A stretch of 7,283 nt of DNA from the NCBI GenBank assembly GCA_002474415.1, contig DLQV01000085.1:5621-12903 (forward strand). Reading direction: 5' to 3'. A program made the translations under genes and the position numbers. The DNA is from Lachnospiraceae bacterium UBA7598 (GTDB lineage: Bacteria; Bacillota; Clostridia; Lachnospirales; Lachnospiraceae). Under the pieces are notes generated by a model. That model was not told the DNA's origin. It ran no database searches and saw only the letters and a list, made by a program, of their open reading frames with translations. Below are positions 1 through 6,483 of this stretch, piece after piece (positions within the stretch are counted from its first letter, which is position 1; each line of letters opens with the position of its first letter).

Positions 1-578
1 ATCTGACGGTGGAAGGTTGCTTCCTGTCCGGTAACTCCCATGGAAGACACGCAGTAGACAAATCCCCGCGCGTTTTTAAGAATTTTCGGCACACGGTCTT
101 TGGATACCGGGGAAACCAGCTGAATCAGAATGGTTCCATCCTCTTTCTGTAACTGTGTCTGAAGTTCTTCCTGCTCTTCCAGCGGCAGATCCGGAATGAT
201 CAGTCCATCCACCCCGCAGGCATTGCACGCTTTTACAAATTTTTCCACTCCATAATGCAGTACCGTGTTGTAATACATCATAAATACAATCGGGATCTGC
301 ACACCGTCGGCCCGCATCTCTTTCATACAGGTAAATGTCTTCTCCAGATTTGCGCCGCCGAGAATTGCCTCATAGGAAGCCGCCTGAATAACCGGACCGT
401 CTGCCACCGGATCGGAAAACGGAATTCCAAGTTCAATAATGTCCGTTCCTGCCGCTTCCTGTGCTTTGATAATCTCCTTTGTCTTATCATAATCCGGCAA
501 ACCCGCTGTGATATAAGTAATAAATGCCTTTTCTTTCTTTTCCTGTAACGCCTGAAGCGCTGTCTCAATTCGATTCAT
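1..578 (-). CDS. trpA: Tryptophan synthase alpha chain, C-terminal part beyond the window
   Basis: TrpA cleaves indole-3-glycerol phosphate to indole and glyceraldehyde 3-phosphate and passes indole through a tunnel to TrpB. I translated the minus strand by hand from the ATG at 578. The frame stays open to the left edge, giving 192 full codons of a family that is usually about 260 residues, so roughly the last quarter lies outside. The protein starts MNRIETALQALQ. The catalytic pair sits at the same numbers as in Salmonella TrpA: Glu49 in IELGIPFSDP and Asp60 in VADGP. IIPDLPLEE (about 155 to 163 bases from the left edge is its coding end) and YCVSSMGVTG near the cut are the expected TIM-barrel phosphate-site and loop motifs. 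The start is supported by an AGGAGG ribosome site overlapping the trpB stop, and only 16 bases separate the two genes. It is the last trp gene visible. Confidence 0.97.
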   Translation of the reverse strand, partial: MNRIETALQALQEKKEKAFITYITAGLPDYDKTKEIIKAQEAAGTDIIELGIPFSDPVADGPVIQAASYEAILGGANLEKTFTCMKEMRADGVQIPIVFMMYYNTVLHYGVEKFVKACNACGVDGLIIPDLPLEEQEELQTQLQKEDGTILIQLVSPVSKDRVPKILKNARGFVYCVSSMGVTGQEATFHRQ

Positions 579-594
579 CTCTGTTATGCCCTCC

Positions 595-1782
595 TTAATT
601 CAGATATCCTTTTCCGTCAAGATAATCCGCAATCGTATTTACATCTTTATCTCCACGACCAGACAGACAGATAATCATGCTCTGGTCCATGGTCATTTCT
701 TTTGCCTTTTTAAATGCATAGGCAACGGCATGTGCACTCTCGATTGCCGGAATAATTCCCTCTAACTTACACAGTTCCATCAGGGCATCCATTGCCTCCA
801 CATCCGTAATTGCCACATATTTTGCACGTCCAGTATCCCGCAAATATGCATGCTCCGGTCCAACTCCCGGATAATCGAGTCCGGCGGAAATGGAGTGTGC
901 CAGCTGGATATTTCCATCGGTATCCTGCAGCAGATACGAACGCATGCCATGCAGTACTCCCGGCTCGCCCAAAGCCATGGCGCTGGCATGTTTTCCGGTC
1001 TCAATTCCAAGACCCGCTGCTTCCACACCGATCAGTTCCACCTCCGGCTCATCGATAAAATCAGCAAACATTCCGATCGAATTGGAACCACCGCCCACAC
1101 ATGCCATAACCACATCCGGGTTCTTTCCTTCTACTTCCATGTGCTGACGCTTTGCCTCCCGACTAATCACGCTCTGAAACTCTTTCACCATCTTCGGGTA
1201 CGGATACGGTCCTACCGCAGATCCGATAATATAAAATGTATCCTCCGCTGTTTTTGCCCAGGTACGGATGGCTTCGTTTGTCGCGTCTTTTAAAGTATTG
1301 CTTCCGGATTCCACGGATACCACTTTTGCACCAAGCATCTCCATACGCATCACATTCAGTTTCTGTCTCTGGATATCTTCTTTTCCCATGTACACCGTAC
1401 ATTCCATATCAAACAGTGCTGCTCCTGTTGCAGTAGCCACACCATGCTGTCCTGCACCGGTCTCTGCGATCACCTTTGTCTTTCCCATACGCTTTGCCAG
1501 CAGAATCTGACCGATTACATTGTTGATCTTGTGAGCACCGGTATGATTTAAATCTTCACGCTTTAAGTAAATTTTTGTGCCGTATTTTGTGGACAGACGC
1601 TCTGCATAGTAAAGCGGTGTCTCTCTGCCGACATACTGTTTCAGATAATAATGATACTGTTTCATAAACTCCGGATCATGAATGGCCTCCTCATATGCCT
1701 GATCCAGTTCCTGTAAGGTATTCATCAGCGACTCTGCCACATACTGTCCGCCAAACTGTCCATAATATGCTTTCTTATTCAT
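595..1782 (-). CDS. trpB: Tryptophan synthase beta chain
   Basis: TrpB is the PLP enzyme that condenses indole with serine to give tryptophan, working as an alpha2-beta2 complex with TrpA. From the chosen start it has 395 residues, the usual length for the TrpB1 type. The PLP lysine is Lys85 in HTGAHKINN, the catalytic glutamate is Glu107 in AETGAGQHG, the phosphate-binding loop is GGGSN at 230-234, and LSGRGDKD lies near the C-terminus. The open frame extends upstream to 1818, but I place the start at 1782. This gives the normal N-terminus ([14 protein letters not shown]), an ATGA overlap with the trpF stop, and an AAAGGA ribosome site 7 bases upstream (1790-1795). The upstream extension would add 12 basic residues that are atypical of TrpB. 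All catalytic residues are present, so it should be active. Confidence 0.98.
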   Translation of the reverse strand: MNKKAYYGQFGGQYVAESLMNTLQELDQAYEEAIHDPEFMKQYHYYLKQYVGRETPLYYAERLSTKYGTKIYLKREDLNHTGAHKINNVIGQILLAKRMGKTKVIAETGAGQHGVATATGAALFDMECTVYMGKEDIQRQKLNVMRMEMLGAKVVSVESGSNTLKDATNEAIRTWAKTAEDTFYIIGSAVGPYPYPKMVKEFQSVISREAKRQHMEVEGKNPDVVMACVGGGSNSIGMFADFIDEPEVELIGVEAAGLGIETGKHASAMALGEPGVLHGMRSYLLQDTDGNIQLAHSISAGLDYPGVGPEHAYLRDTGRAKYVAITDVEAMDALMELCKLEGIIPAIESAHAVAYAFKKAKEMTMDQSMIICLSGRGDKDVNTIADYLDGKGYLN

Positions 1783-2444
1783 CTTTCTTTCCTTTCTTCT
1801 GCTTCCTCTTTGACACATGTTACAAATTGTTTTATCAATGCTTCTTCTTTTTCGTCTTCCTCTTCCACTCCGGAACTTACATCCACGATATCCGGGTCAA
1901 ACAACCGGATTCCTTCAGCAACATTTCCGGCATGTAACCCTCCTGCCAGGACAAATTTTCTTCCGGCGAAAATGCCTGCCTGTCGGTCAATATGCAGCTG
2001 CTTCTGCCAGTCAAAACTCTGTCCACCGCCATAGCCTGCACCATCCACGACAATTGCTGTAATTTTCTGTTGCAATTCTTCCGGCAGTTCAAAAAAGCTC
2101 TTTGTTTTTGCTTCAAATTCTTCCGGATCTGACAGATTTACGGCATACCAGACAGGCAGTTCTGCCGCCATTATGGCATCCTCTGACAGCTTTCCATGGA
2201 TCTGAATGATATCAAATTTCATCTGCTGCAGTGTCTGAATCTGTACTGCATCCGGGGAAACAATTACGGCAACTTTTTTTATCCGTGGCCGGATGCTTTC
2301 CATGATTTCTTCTGCCTGTTGTCTGCTTAAATTCCGCCTGCTCTTCTCATAAAAAACAAATCCTGCATAGTCGGCTCCTGCATCATTTACGTACTGCGCA
2401 TCCGCAGGCTTTTTCAGTCCACAGATCTTTACTTTTGGTCTCAT
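1779..2444 (-). CDS. trpF: Phosphoribosylanthranilate isomerase
   Basis: TrpF performs the Amadori rearrangement of phosphoribosyl-anthranilate to CdRP, the substrate of TrpC. From the preferred start it has 221 residues, a little longer than the usual 200 to 210 because of a charged tail rich in Glu and Lys. The general base Cys8 is in KICGL and the general acid Asp134 is in [18 protein letters not shown] (about 139-146), LAGGL (166-170) and DVSSGVE (188-194) form the phosphate-binding side of the TIM barrel. An ATG at 2465 is also in frame, but it has no ribosome site before it. The AAGGAG at 2456-2461 lies between the two ATGs, and the ATG at 2444 makes an ATGA overlap with the trpC stop, as at trpE/trpG and trpF/trpB. 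It is a stand-alone gene, not fused to trpC as in E. coli. Confidence 0.97.
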   Translation of the reverse strand: MRPKVKICGLKKPADAQYVNDAGADYAGFVFYEKSRRNLSRQQAEEIMESIRPRIKKVAVIVSPDAVQIQTLQQMKFDIIQIHGKLSEDAIMAAELPVWYAVNLSDPEEFEAKTKSFFELPEELQQKITAIVVDGAGYGGGQSFDWQKQLHIDRQAGIFAGRKFVLAGGLHAGNVAEGIRLFDPDIVDVSSGVEEEDEKEEALIKQFVTCVKEEAEERKER

Positions 2445-3226
2445 GCCTGATACAGCTCCTTCCATTTTTGTGCAAGTGCTTTCGGATTTTCCGATTCCAT
2501 AAATGCACGACCGATCAAAAAGGCATCGACCCCACAGTCGCGCAGAAATTGCACGTCTTTATCTCCCGTAATACCGCTCTCTGCTACAAACACTTTATCT
2601 TCCGGCACATAAGGACGAAGCCGTCTGGTATGTTCCAAAGAGATCGTAAAATCCTTGAGGTTACGATTATTGACTCCGATGATTCTTGGGTTGATCTTCA
2701 TCGCCCGTTCCACCTCTGCCTCATCATGGGTCTCAACCAGCACATCAAGTTCAAGTTCTCTTGCCAGCTGATAAAAATCATGCATCTGTGCATCATCGAG
2801 AATCGCAGTAATCAAAAGTACCGCATCTGCACCGATCACTTTTGCCTCATAAAACTGATACTCACAGATCATGAAATCTTTCCGCAAAATCGGAAGGTTG
2901 GATTTTGCCCGGATTTCTTTCAAATACTCAACATTTCCGTGAAAATGATCTTCCTCTGTCAGGCACGAGATGGCATCCACCGATGCATTGTACTCACTGA
3001 TGCGCTCCATCAGATCAATCTTGCTGGTAATCGTTCCAAGACTCGGAGATGCTTTCTTAAATTCTCCGATAATAGAAAGTCCCGGTTTTTTTAAATTGTT
3101 ATAAAAGCAGTTGGCCTCCCGCGTCTTTGTTTCCTCTGCCATGCGTCGCATTTCTGTTTCCGGAATGCGTGCCATGTGTTCAGGAAGCCGTTTTTTCTTA
3201 TCTGCTACTATTTCATCCAGTATCAT
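2441..3226 (-). CDS. trpC: Indole-3-glycerol phosphate synthase
   Basis: TrpC closes the indole ring: CdRP is decarboxylated and dehydrated to indole-3-glycerol phosphate. The protein has 261 residues, normal for the stand-alone enzyme. Motifs in order are GEFKKASPS (54-62, with the substrate-binding Glu and Lys), LTEEDHF (89-95), LRKDF with the catalytic Lys116, LVETHD (Glu165), GVNNRNL (184-190), VAESGI (214-219) and LIGRAF (237-242). The start is preceded by AGGAG about 9 bases upstream. The stop overlaps the trpF start by four bases. The gene upstream is trpG, only 32 bases away, where trpD would normally stand. The first motif is slightly unusual (GEFKKASPSLG rather than AEIKKASPSKG), but the catalytic residues are kept. 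Confidence 0.98.
   Translation of the reverse strand: MILDEIVADKKKRLPEHMARIPETEMRRMAEETKTREANCFYNNLKKPGLSIIGEFKKASPSLGTITSKIDLMERISEYNASVDAISCLTEEDHFHGNVEYLKEIRAKSNLPILRKDFMICEYQFYEAKVIGADAVLLITAILDDAQMHDFYQLARELELDVLVETHDEAEVERAMKINPRIIGVNNRNLKDFTISLEHTRRLRPYVPEDKVFVAESGITGDKDVQFLRDCGVDAFLIGRAFMESENPKALAQKWKELYQA
2456..2461 (-). promoter_or_regulatory. Ribosome binding site that fixes the trpF start
   Basis: On the minus strand AAGGAG lies downstream of the in-frame ATG at 2465 and 11 bases upstream of the ATG at 2444. It can therefore serve only the second ATG, which also overlaps the trpC stop as ATGA. The spacing is a little long, which suggests that coupling to trpC termination contributes. 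Confidence 0.65.
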
Positions 3227-3258
3227 ATCTCTTTTCTCCTAATATAAATTGTAAAAAT

Positions 3259-3828
3259 CTAACACGTTCCATTTACGAAATTTTCGATGATGCGTTTGCC
3301 GTGTTCGGTATAAATGGATTCCGGATGAAACTGTAATCCCACAACCGGATATTCTTTATGACGCATTGCCATAATCTCTCCGTCGTCGGTCCGCGCCAGC
3401 ACCCGCAGACAATCCGGCAGATCCTTTTCCTGTACTGCCAGGGAATGGTATCTTGCCACACGGATCGGAGAATTGATTCCGGTAAATACACTGCTTCCAT
3501 CATGTTCAATCAGCGACTGCTTTCCATGAAACAATGCCTTGGCATAGGAAACGGTTCCTCCCAGTGCCTCACCGATACACTGATGCCCCAGACAGATGCC
3601 AAGGATCGGTTTTTTCCCTGTAAATTCTTTGACAACATCCATGCAGATGCCTGCTTCCTTCGGATTCTTTGGTCCCGGTGAAAGCACAATCCGCTCCGGG
3701 TCCATCGCCTTAATTTCTTCAATGGTAATCTTGTCGTTGCGGACAACTCTGATATCGGAGTTAAAAATTCCGATGTACTGATACAGGTTATAAGTAAAAG
3801 AATCGTAGTTATCAATCAGCAAAATCAT
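3259..3828 (-). CDS. trpG: Anthranilate synthase component II, glutamine amidotransferase
   Basis: TrpG hydrolyses glutamine and passes ammonia to TrpE. It is a class I amidotransferase of 189 residues, the full length of a stand-alone TrpG/PabA. The opening LLIDNYDSFTYNL, the oxyanion-loop region LSPGP (49-53), the nucleophile Cys79 in GICLGHQ and the partners His168 and Glu170 in GLQFHPES complete the catalytic triad. The ATG overlaps the trpE stop as ATGA, with GAGG seven bases upstream, so expression is coupled to TrpE and favours a 1:1 complex. There is no C-terminal TrpD extension of the enterobacterial kind: the frame stops with TAG soon after the amidotransferase domain. TrpG-type subunits in some Firmicutes also serve PabB for folate synthesis. 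That dual role is possible here but cannot be read from the sequence. Confidence 0.97.
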   Translation of the reverse strand: MILLIDNYDSFTYNLYQYIGIFNSDIRVVRNDKITIEEIKAMDPERIVLSPGPKNPKEAGICMDVVKEFTGKKPILGICLGHQCIGEALGGTVSYAKALFHGKQSLIEHDGSSVFTGINSPIRVARYHSLAVQEKDLPDCLRVLARTDDGEIMAMRHKEYPVVGLQFHPESIYTEHGKRIIENFVNGTC

Positions 3829-5237
3829 AAATTTTCCTCCTCTATAAGCGTCTTTGCCAGTGCCATTACTTTATTGCAGCACTCCTGGTACTCATTTTCC
3901 GGAACGGAATCTGCAACAATTCCCGCTCCCGCCTGCAAATATACACGGTTTTTCTTTTTGATCATTGTCCGGATCGTAATGCAGAAATCCATATCACCGG
4001 AGAAATCAATGTATCCGGTTGCGCCTCCGTAGAGTCCTCTGCGCACACTCTCAAGTTCATCGATAATTTCCATCGCCCGGATCTTCGGTGCTCCGGAAAG
4101 TGTTCCAGCAGGAAGGAACGAAGAAACCAGATCCAGCGGATGAAATTCTCCTTTTTTCTTTCCTTCCACCATGGATACGATGTGCATCACATGGGAATAA
4201 TTCTGTACTTCCATAAACTGTGTCACCTTGACGGTTCCGAATTCCGAAATCCGTCCCATGTCATTTCTCGCAAGATCCACCAGCATGACATGTTCGGCAC
4301 GTTCCTTTTCATCCCGGAGCAATTCATCCCGAAGCAATGCATCTTCCTCAGCATCCACGCCTCTGCGGCGGGTTCCGGCGATCGGACAGGTATATACCCT
4401 GCTTCCCTGCTGCTTTACAATCATTTCCGGAGAACTTCCGATCACTTCAAAATCTCCATAATTGAAATAATACAGATACGGGGATGGATTCAGTTCCCGG
4501 AGTTCTTTATACAGCTCAAATCCGGTCTGTTTTGTCGCAATCGTCCATCTCTGGGAGAGCACCGTCTGGAAAATATGTCCTTCCCGGATGTACTGTTTGA
4601 TCTTTTCAACTTTTTTGCAATACTGTTCTAAGGTATCGGACTGATTGACGATGACACCGTCATGTGTAAATTTTCTATCCGGTATCTGTCCGGCATTTTT
4701 TCTTGCCTCCTCAATCAGCTCTGCTGCTTCTGCCAGTGCTTTCTTTTTTCCGTCTTCCGAATCTTCTCCAAGAATCACTGCGGTCAATGTCTCTGCCACA
4801 TGATCCACCAGAATAAATTTTGTCATGAGCATCATCTGGATGGTTTCGATTCCAATCTCATCCGGATTGTTATCCGGCAATACTTCCGCATAGCGGACAA
4901 AGTCATATCCCAGGTTTCCAACCAGTCCTCCGGAAAAAGATAACTCTTCATTTTCTTTTACAATATCAAACTCGCTGTAATATTCTTTCAGACGTTCGAG
5001 TGGATTTCCCTGCCGGATTTCTTCCGTCCCATCGTTTTGCCGAATCACGAGTGCATTCCCGCGGGAAGTAATAATCTCTTCCGGTTCTTTTCCAAAAAAC
5101 GTATATCTGTCATAGTTTTTATCATAACTTTCCAAAAGAAATCCTTTTTTGTTTCCGACAAGACTTTCATACATGCTGATCGCTGTTTCATTTACAATGC
5201 TGACTGTCTTTTTGTATACCCGTAATCTTCGCTTCAT
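3825..5237 (-). CDS. trpE: Anthranilate synthase component I
   Basis: TrpE converts chorismate and ammonia to anthranilate, the first committed step of tryptophan synthesis. It has 470 residues, slightly shorter than many TrpE proteins (about 490 to 520). The chorismate-binding domain shows GSSPE (267-271), PIAGTRRRG (285-293), LVDLARND (319-326), AGTLSGAPK (377-385), YGGATGY (403-409) and AGAGIVADS (436-444). PIAGT, rather than the PIKGT of aminodeoxychorismate synthase (PabB), marks it as an anthranilate synthase. LLES (34-37) and NPSPY (250-254) match the tryptophan feedback site of characterised TrpE proteins, so allosteric inhibition is likely besides T-box control. The start at 5237 follows GGAG by six bases and lies about 20 bases after the leader terminator. 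The stop overlaps trpG by four bases. Confidence 0.98.
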   Translation of the reverse strand: MKRRLRVYKKTVSIVNETAISMYESLVGNKKGFLLESYDKNYDRYTFFGKEPEEIITSRGNALVIRQNDGTEEIRQGNPLERLKEYYSEFDIVKENEELSFSGGLVGNLGYDFVRYAEVLPDNNPDEIGIETIQMMLMTKFILVDHVAETLTAVILGEDSEDGKKKALAEAAELIEEARKNAGQIPDRKFTHDGVIVNQSDTLEQYCKKVEKIKQYIREGHIFQTVLSQRWTIATKQTGFELYKELRELNPSPYLYYFNYGDFEVIGSSPEMIVKQQGSRVYTCPIAGTRRRGVDAEEDALLRDELLRDEKERAEHVMLVDLARNDMGRISEFGTVKVTQFMEVQNYSHVMHIVSMVEGKKKGEFHPLDLVSSFLPAGTLSGAPKIRAMEIIDELESVRRGLYGGATGYIDFSGDMDFCITIRTMIKKKNRVYLQAGAGIVADSVPENEYQECCNKVMALAKTLIEEENL

Positions 5238-5257
5238 ATACTGCTCCTTTTCCTAAT

Positions 5258-5297
5258 AAAAAACGCCCCCGATCCGACTGCTGCCGGATCAGGGACG
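5258..5297 (-). terminator. Rho-independent terminator of the trp T-box
   Basis: On the minus strand CGTCCCTGATCCG (5297-5285) pairs over 13 bases, with two G-U pairs, to CGGATCGGGGGCG (5276-5264), closing an 8-base loop and followed by six T. Its 5' arm overlaps the antiterminator 3' arm, so it forms when charged tRNA-Trp prevails. It ends about 20 bases before the trpE start. It is also the only strong terminator between the sortase gene and trpE, so it may end readthrough transcripts from the surface module. Confidence 0.95.
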
Positions 5298-5588
5298 ATT
5301 ATCCTCGTGGTGCCACCCTTCTTCGCTCCGTAACTGAAAAATAACAAAGGCAGCTATCTCCGAACCGGAAATAACTGCCACCAATTACGCAACCTCTTGT
5401 GATACAGAAAACAAAATCTCTTTGTCTCGATATCCTCGCCCCTGTAACGTGGGGAAACGGCTCAACTACTCGCATTACGCTTTCACCTTGCATCTAACGA
5501 ATCCATTCCATGACAAACTATCCTACCGGCTCACACCTGCCGCCGACTCTCTGAAAGGAATCACCTGCTGTACTTACCTTCGCTCAAT
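5258..5588 (-). promoter_or_regulatory. T-box riboswitch, tRNA-Trp responsive, controlling the trp operon
   Basis: This leader lets transcription continue into trpE when uncharged tRNA-Trp binds. Stem I base: AGCGAA (5584-5579) pairs with UUCGUU (5501-5496), one G-U pair. Just inside are AGUA (5574-5571), the loop E half-motif, and GAAUGGA, whose UGG at 5505-5503 is the Trp specifier codon. AGAGAG followed by a GUCGGC/GCCGGU hairpin forms the distal part. Stem III is a 14-bp hairpin at 5349-5379. The T-box sequence (5319-5306) reads AGGGUGGCACCACG. Its UGGC bulge (5315-5312) would pair with GCCA, fitting the G73 discriminator of bacterial tRNA-Trp. The antiterminator helices are 5319-5316 with 5294-5291 and 5308-5305 with 5298-5295. 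They share the 5297-5291 strand with the terminator, so the two forms exclude each other. Specifier and bulge agree, so tryptophan specificity is well supported. Confidence 0.95.
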
Positions 5589-5615
5589 GATTTTATTTCT
5601 CTTTGATTTATTAAC

Positions 5616-5644
5616 AGTTTAATACACTACAGTGTGTCTGTCAA
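5616..5644 (-). promoter_or_regulatory. Predicted sigma-A type promoter of the trp operon
   Basis: On the minus strand a perfect -35 box TTGACA (5644-5639) is followed after 17 bases by TAAACT (5621-5616), four of six matches to the -10 consensus. Transcription would start near 5609, giving a leader of about 370 bases that begins some 20 bases before the T-box Stem I. The -35 box is only 16 bases past the sortase stop codon. The spacer contains an inverted repeat ACACT-GT-AGTGT (5635-5624), which could be an operator. Confidence 0.75.
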
Positions 5645-5660
5645 CCATAAATTTTTAAAT

Positions 5661-6476
5661 TTAAGAAATCCGCTTTCCTACAACGACAAATCTTCCATCG
5701 TCCACATGATAGGAACAACAGGACAACGTGATAAACTCATCTCCGAATTCAGCCGTAACCTGCGTATCATAGAGTGCTGCTTTTTTAATGTTGCGATACC
5801 AGTCCTGAAACTCTTCTTGGGTATCCGCCTGAAAGAAATTATAATATTTAAATACCTGATCATTTTTGTAATACACCTGGGAATAAAATACTGCAATCAG
5901 TTCATACGTGCGATGCTCATATAAACTGTCAAACTGTATGATATGATGTTTTTTCCCATACACCTCATCCCGGTATCTCTGCAGATTGCCAAACATCTGC
6001 CCGGATTTCATGGTATGCCCGTGAATGATCAGGTTGGTTGTCGGATGGGTTCCATCCCTGTATTCCTTTTTGGCGGTTCCTGTTCCGGCATCTGAATCTG
6101 CGTCAAGAATCAGGGAACCGTTTACATTCTTGTTTCCATAGAAATCATACTCTAAGTAATATTCCTCATTCTCCTTTGTCTGCATAACCGGATAATCAAT
6201 TATGGTATCCTCTATTTTTAACCAGCCCACGATATCTTGATTCTTTTCATACAGTTTCTGGTACTCCGGAAGCATCTGGGCCGGCGGTACTTTTTCCACC
6301 TGCTGTATCTTTACTTCTGTCGACTTCTGTGGTTGTTGTTTTGCTTTTCTTTTCTCTTTTCGAACCTGCTGCACACTGCTGGTTTCTGTCCACGACAGGA
6401 GATCCGGTGCCCACATGGCAGCCACACAGACTGCCATTCCCATCAGGCACACGAACAGAAGCACTTTATGCTTCAT
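5661..6476 (-). CDS. srtB: Class B-type sortase, membrane-anchored transpeptidase
   Basis: Sortases cut surface proteins at an LPXTG-like signal and join them to the cell wall or to a pilin lysine. This one has 271 residues with an N-terminal signal anchor (hydrophobic about 4-22) and a basic linker rich in Lys, Gln and Arg. The sortase fold then starts near 70: DIVGWLKIEDTIIDYPVMQ is the typical class B entry, then NGSLILD. The catalytic His154 is in IIHGHTMKSGQMFG, the catalytic Cys254 is in TLSCC (250-254) and the catalytic Arg262 is in DDGRFVVVGKR. The insert between His and Cys has the length seen in class B enzymes. The family motif is usually TLSTC; here the fourth residue is Cys, giving two adjacent cysteines. 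The start is 7 bases after the stop of the surface protein gene and lacks a clear ribosome site, so coupling is likely. Its natural substrate is probably that neighbour. Confidence 0.92.
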   Translation of the reverse strand: MKHKVLLFVCLMGMAVCVAAMWAPDLLSWTETSSVQQVRKEKRKAKQQPQKSTEVKIQQVEKVPPAQMLPEYQKLYEKNQDIVGWLKIEDTIIDYPVMQTKENEEYYLEYDFYGNKNVNGSLILDADSDAGTGTAKKEYRDGTHPTTNLIIHGHTMKSGQMFGNLQRYRDEVYGKKHHIIQFDSLYEHRTYELIAVFYSQVYYKNDQVFKYYNFFQADTQEEFQDWYRNIKKAALYDTQVTAEFGDEFITLSCCSYHVDDGRFVVVGKRIS

Positions 6477-6483
6477 TGAAATT

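Noticed and set aside
255..548. Plus-strand open frames across the trp genes
   Set aside because: All overlap fully conserved enzymes on the minus strand, lack recognisable domains and have implausible compositions, so they are antisense shadows.
1783..1818. Longer trpB start at 1818
   Set aside because: It would add 12 residues not typical of TrpB and overlap trpF by 40 bases. The ATG at 1782 has a ribosome site and the ATGA overlap.
2445..2465. Longer trpF start at 2465
   Set aside because: There is no ribosome site before it. The AAGGAG lies after this ATG, and the next ATG matches the family N-terminus and overlaps the trpC stop.
3825..5237. TrpE as a para-aminobenzoate synthase component (PabB)
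   Set aside because: The motif is PIAGT rather than PIKGT. The tryptophan feedback residues LLES and NPSPY are present, and the gene sits first in a trp operon.
5299..5493. Short minus-strand open frame of 64 codons in the leader
   Set aside because: It lies inside the T-box Stem II to antiterminator region, whose base pairing explains the sequence. It has no protein-like composition.
5238..5610. Possible leader peptide attenuator, or two T-boxes in tandem
   Set aside because: There is no short frame rich in Trp codons with a ribosome site. Only one T-box core and one terminator are present, so a single T-box accounts for the leader.
5648..5662. AT-rich palindrome after the sortase stop as a terminator
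   Set aside because: The AAATTT repeats contain no G or C pairs and have no T tract after a stable stem, so termination is not supported.
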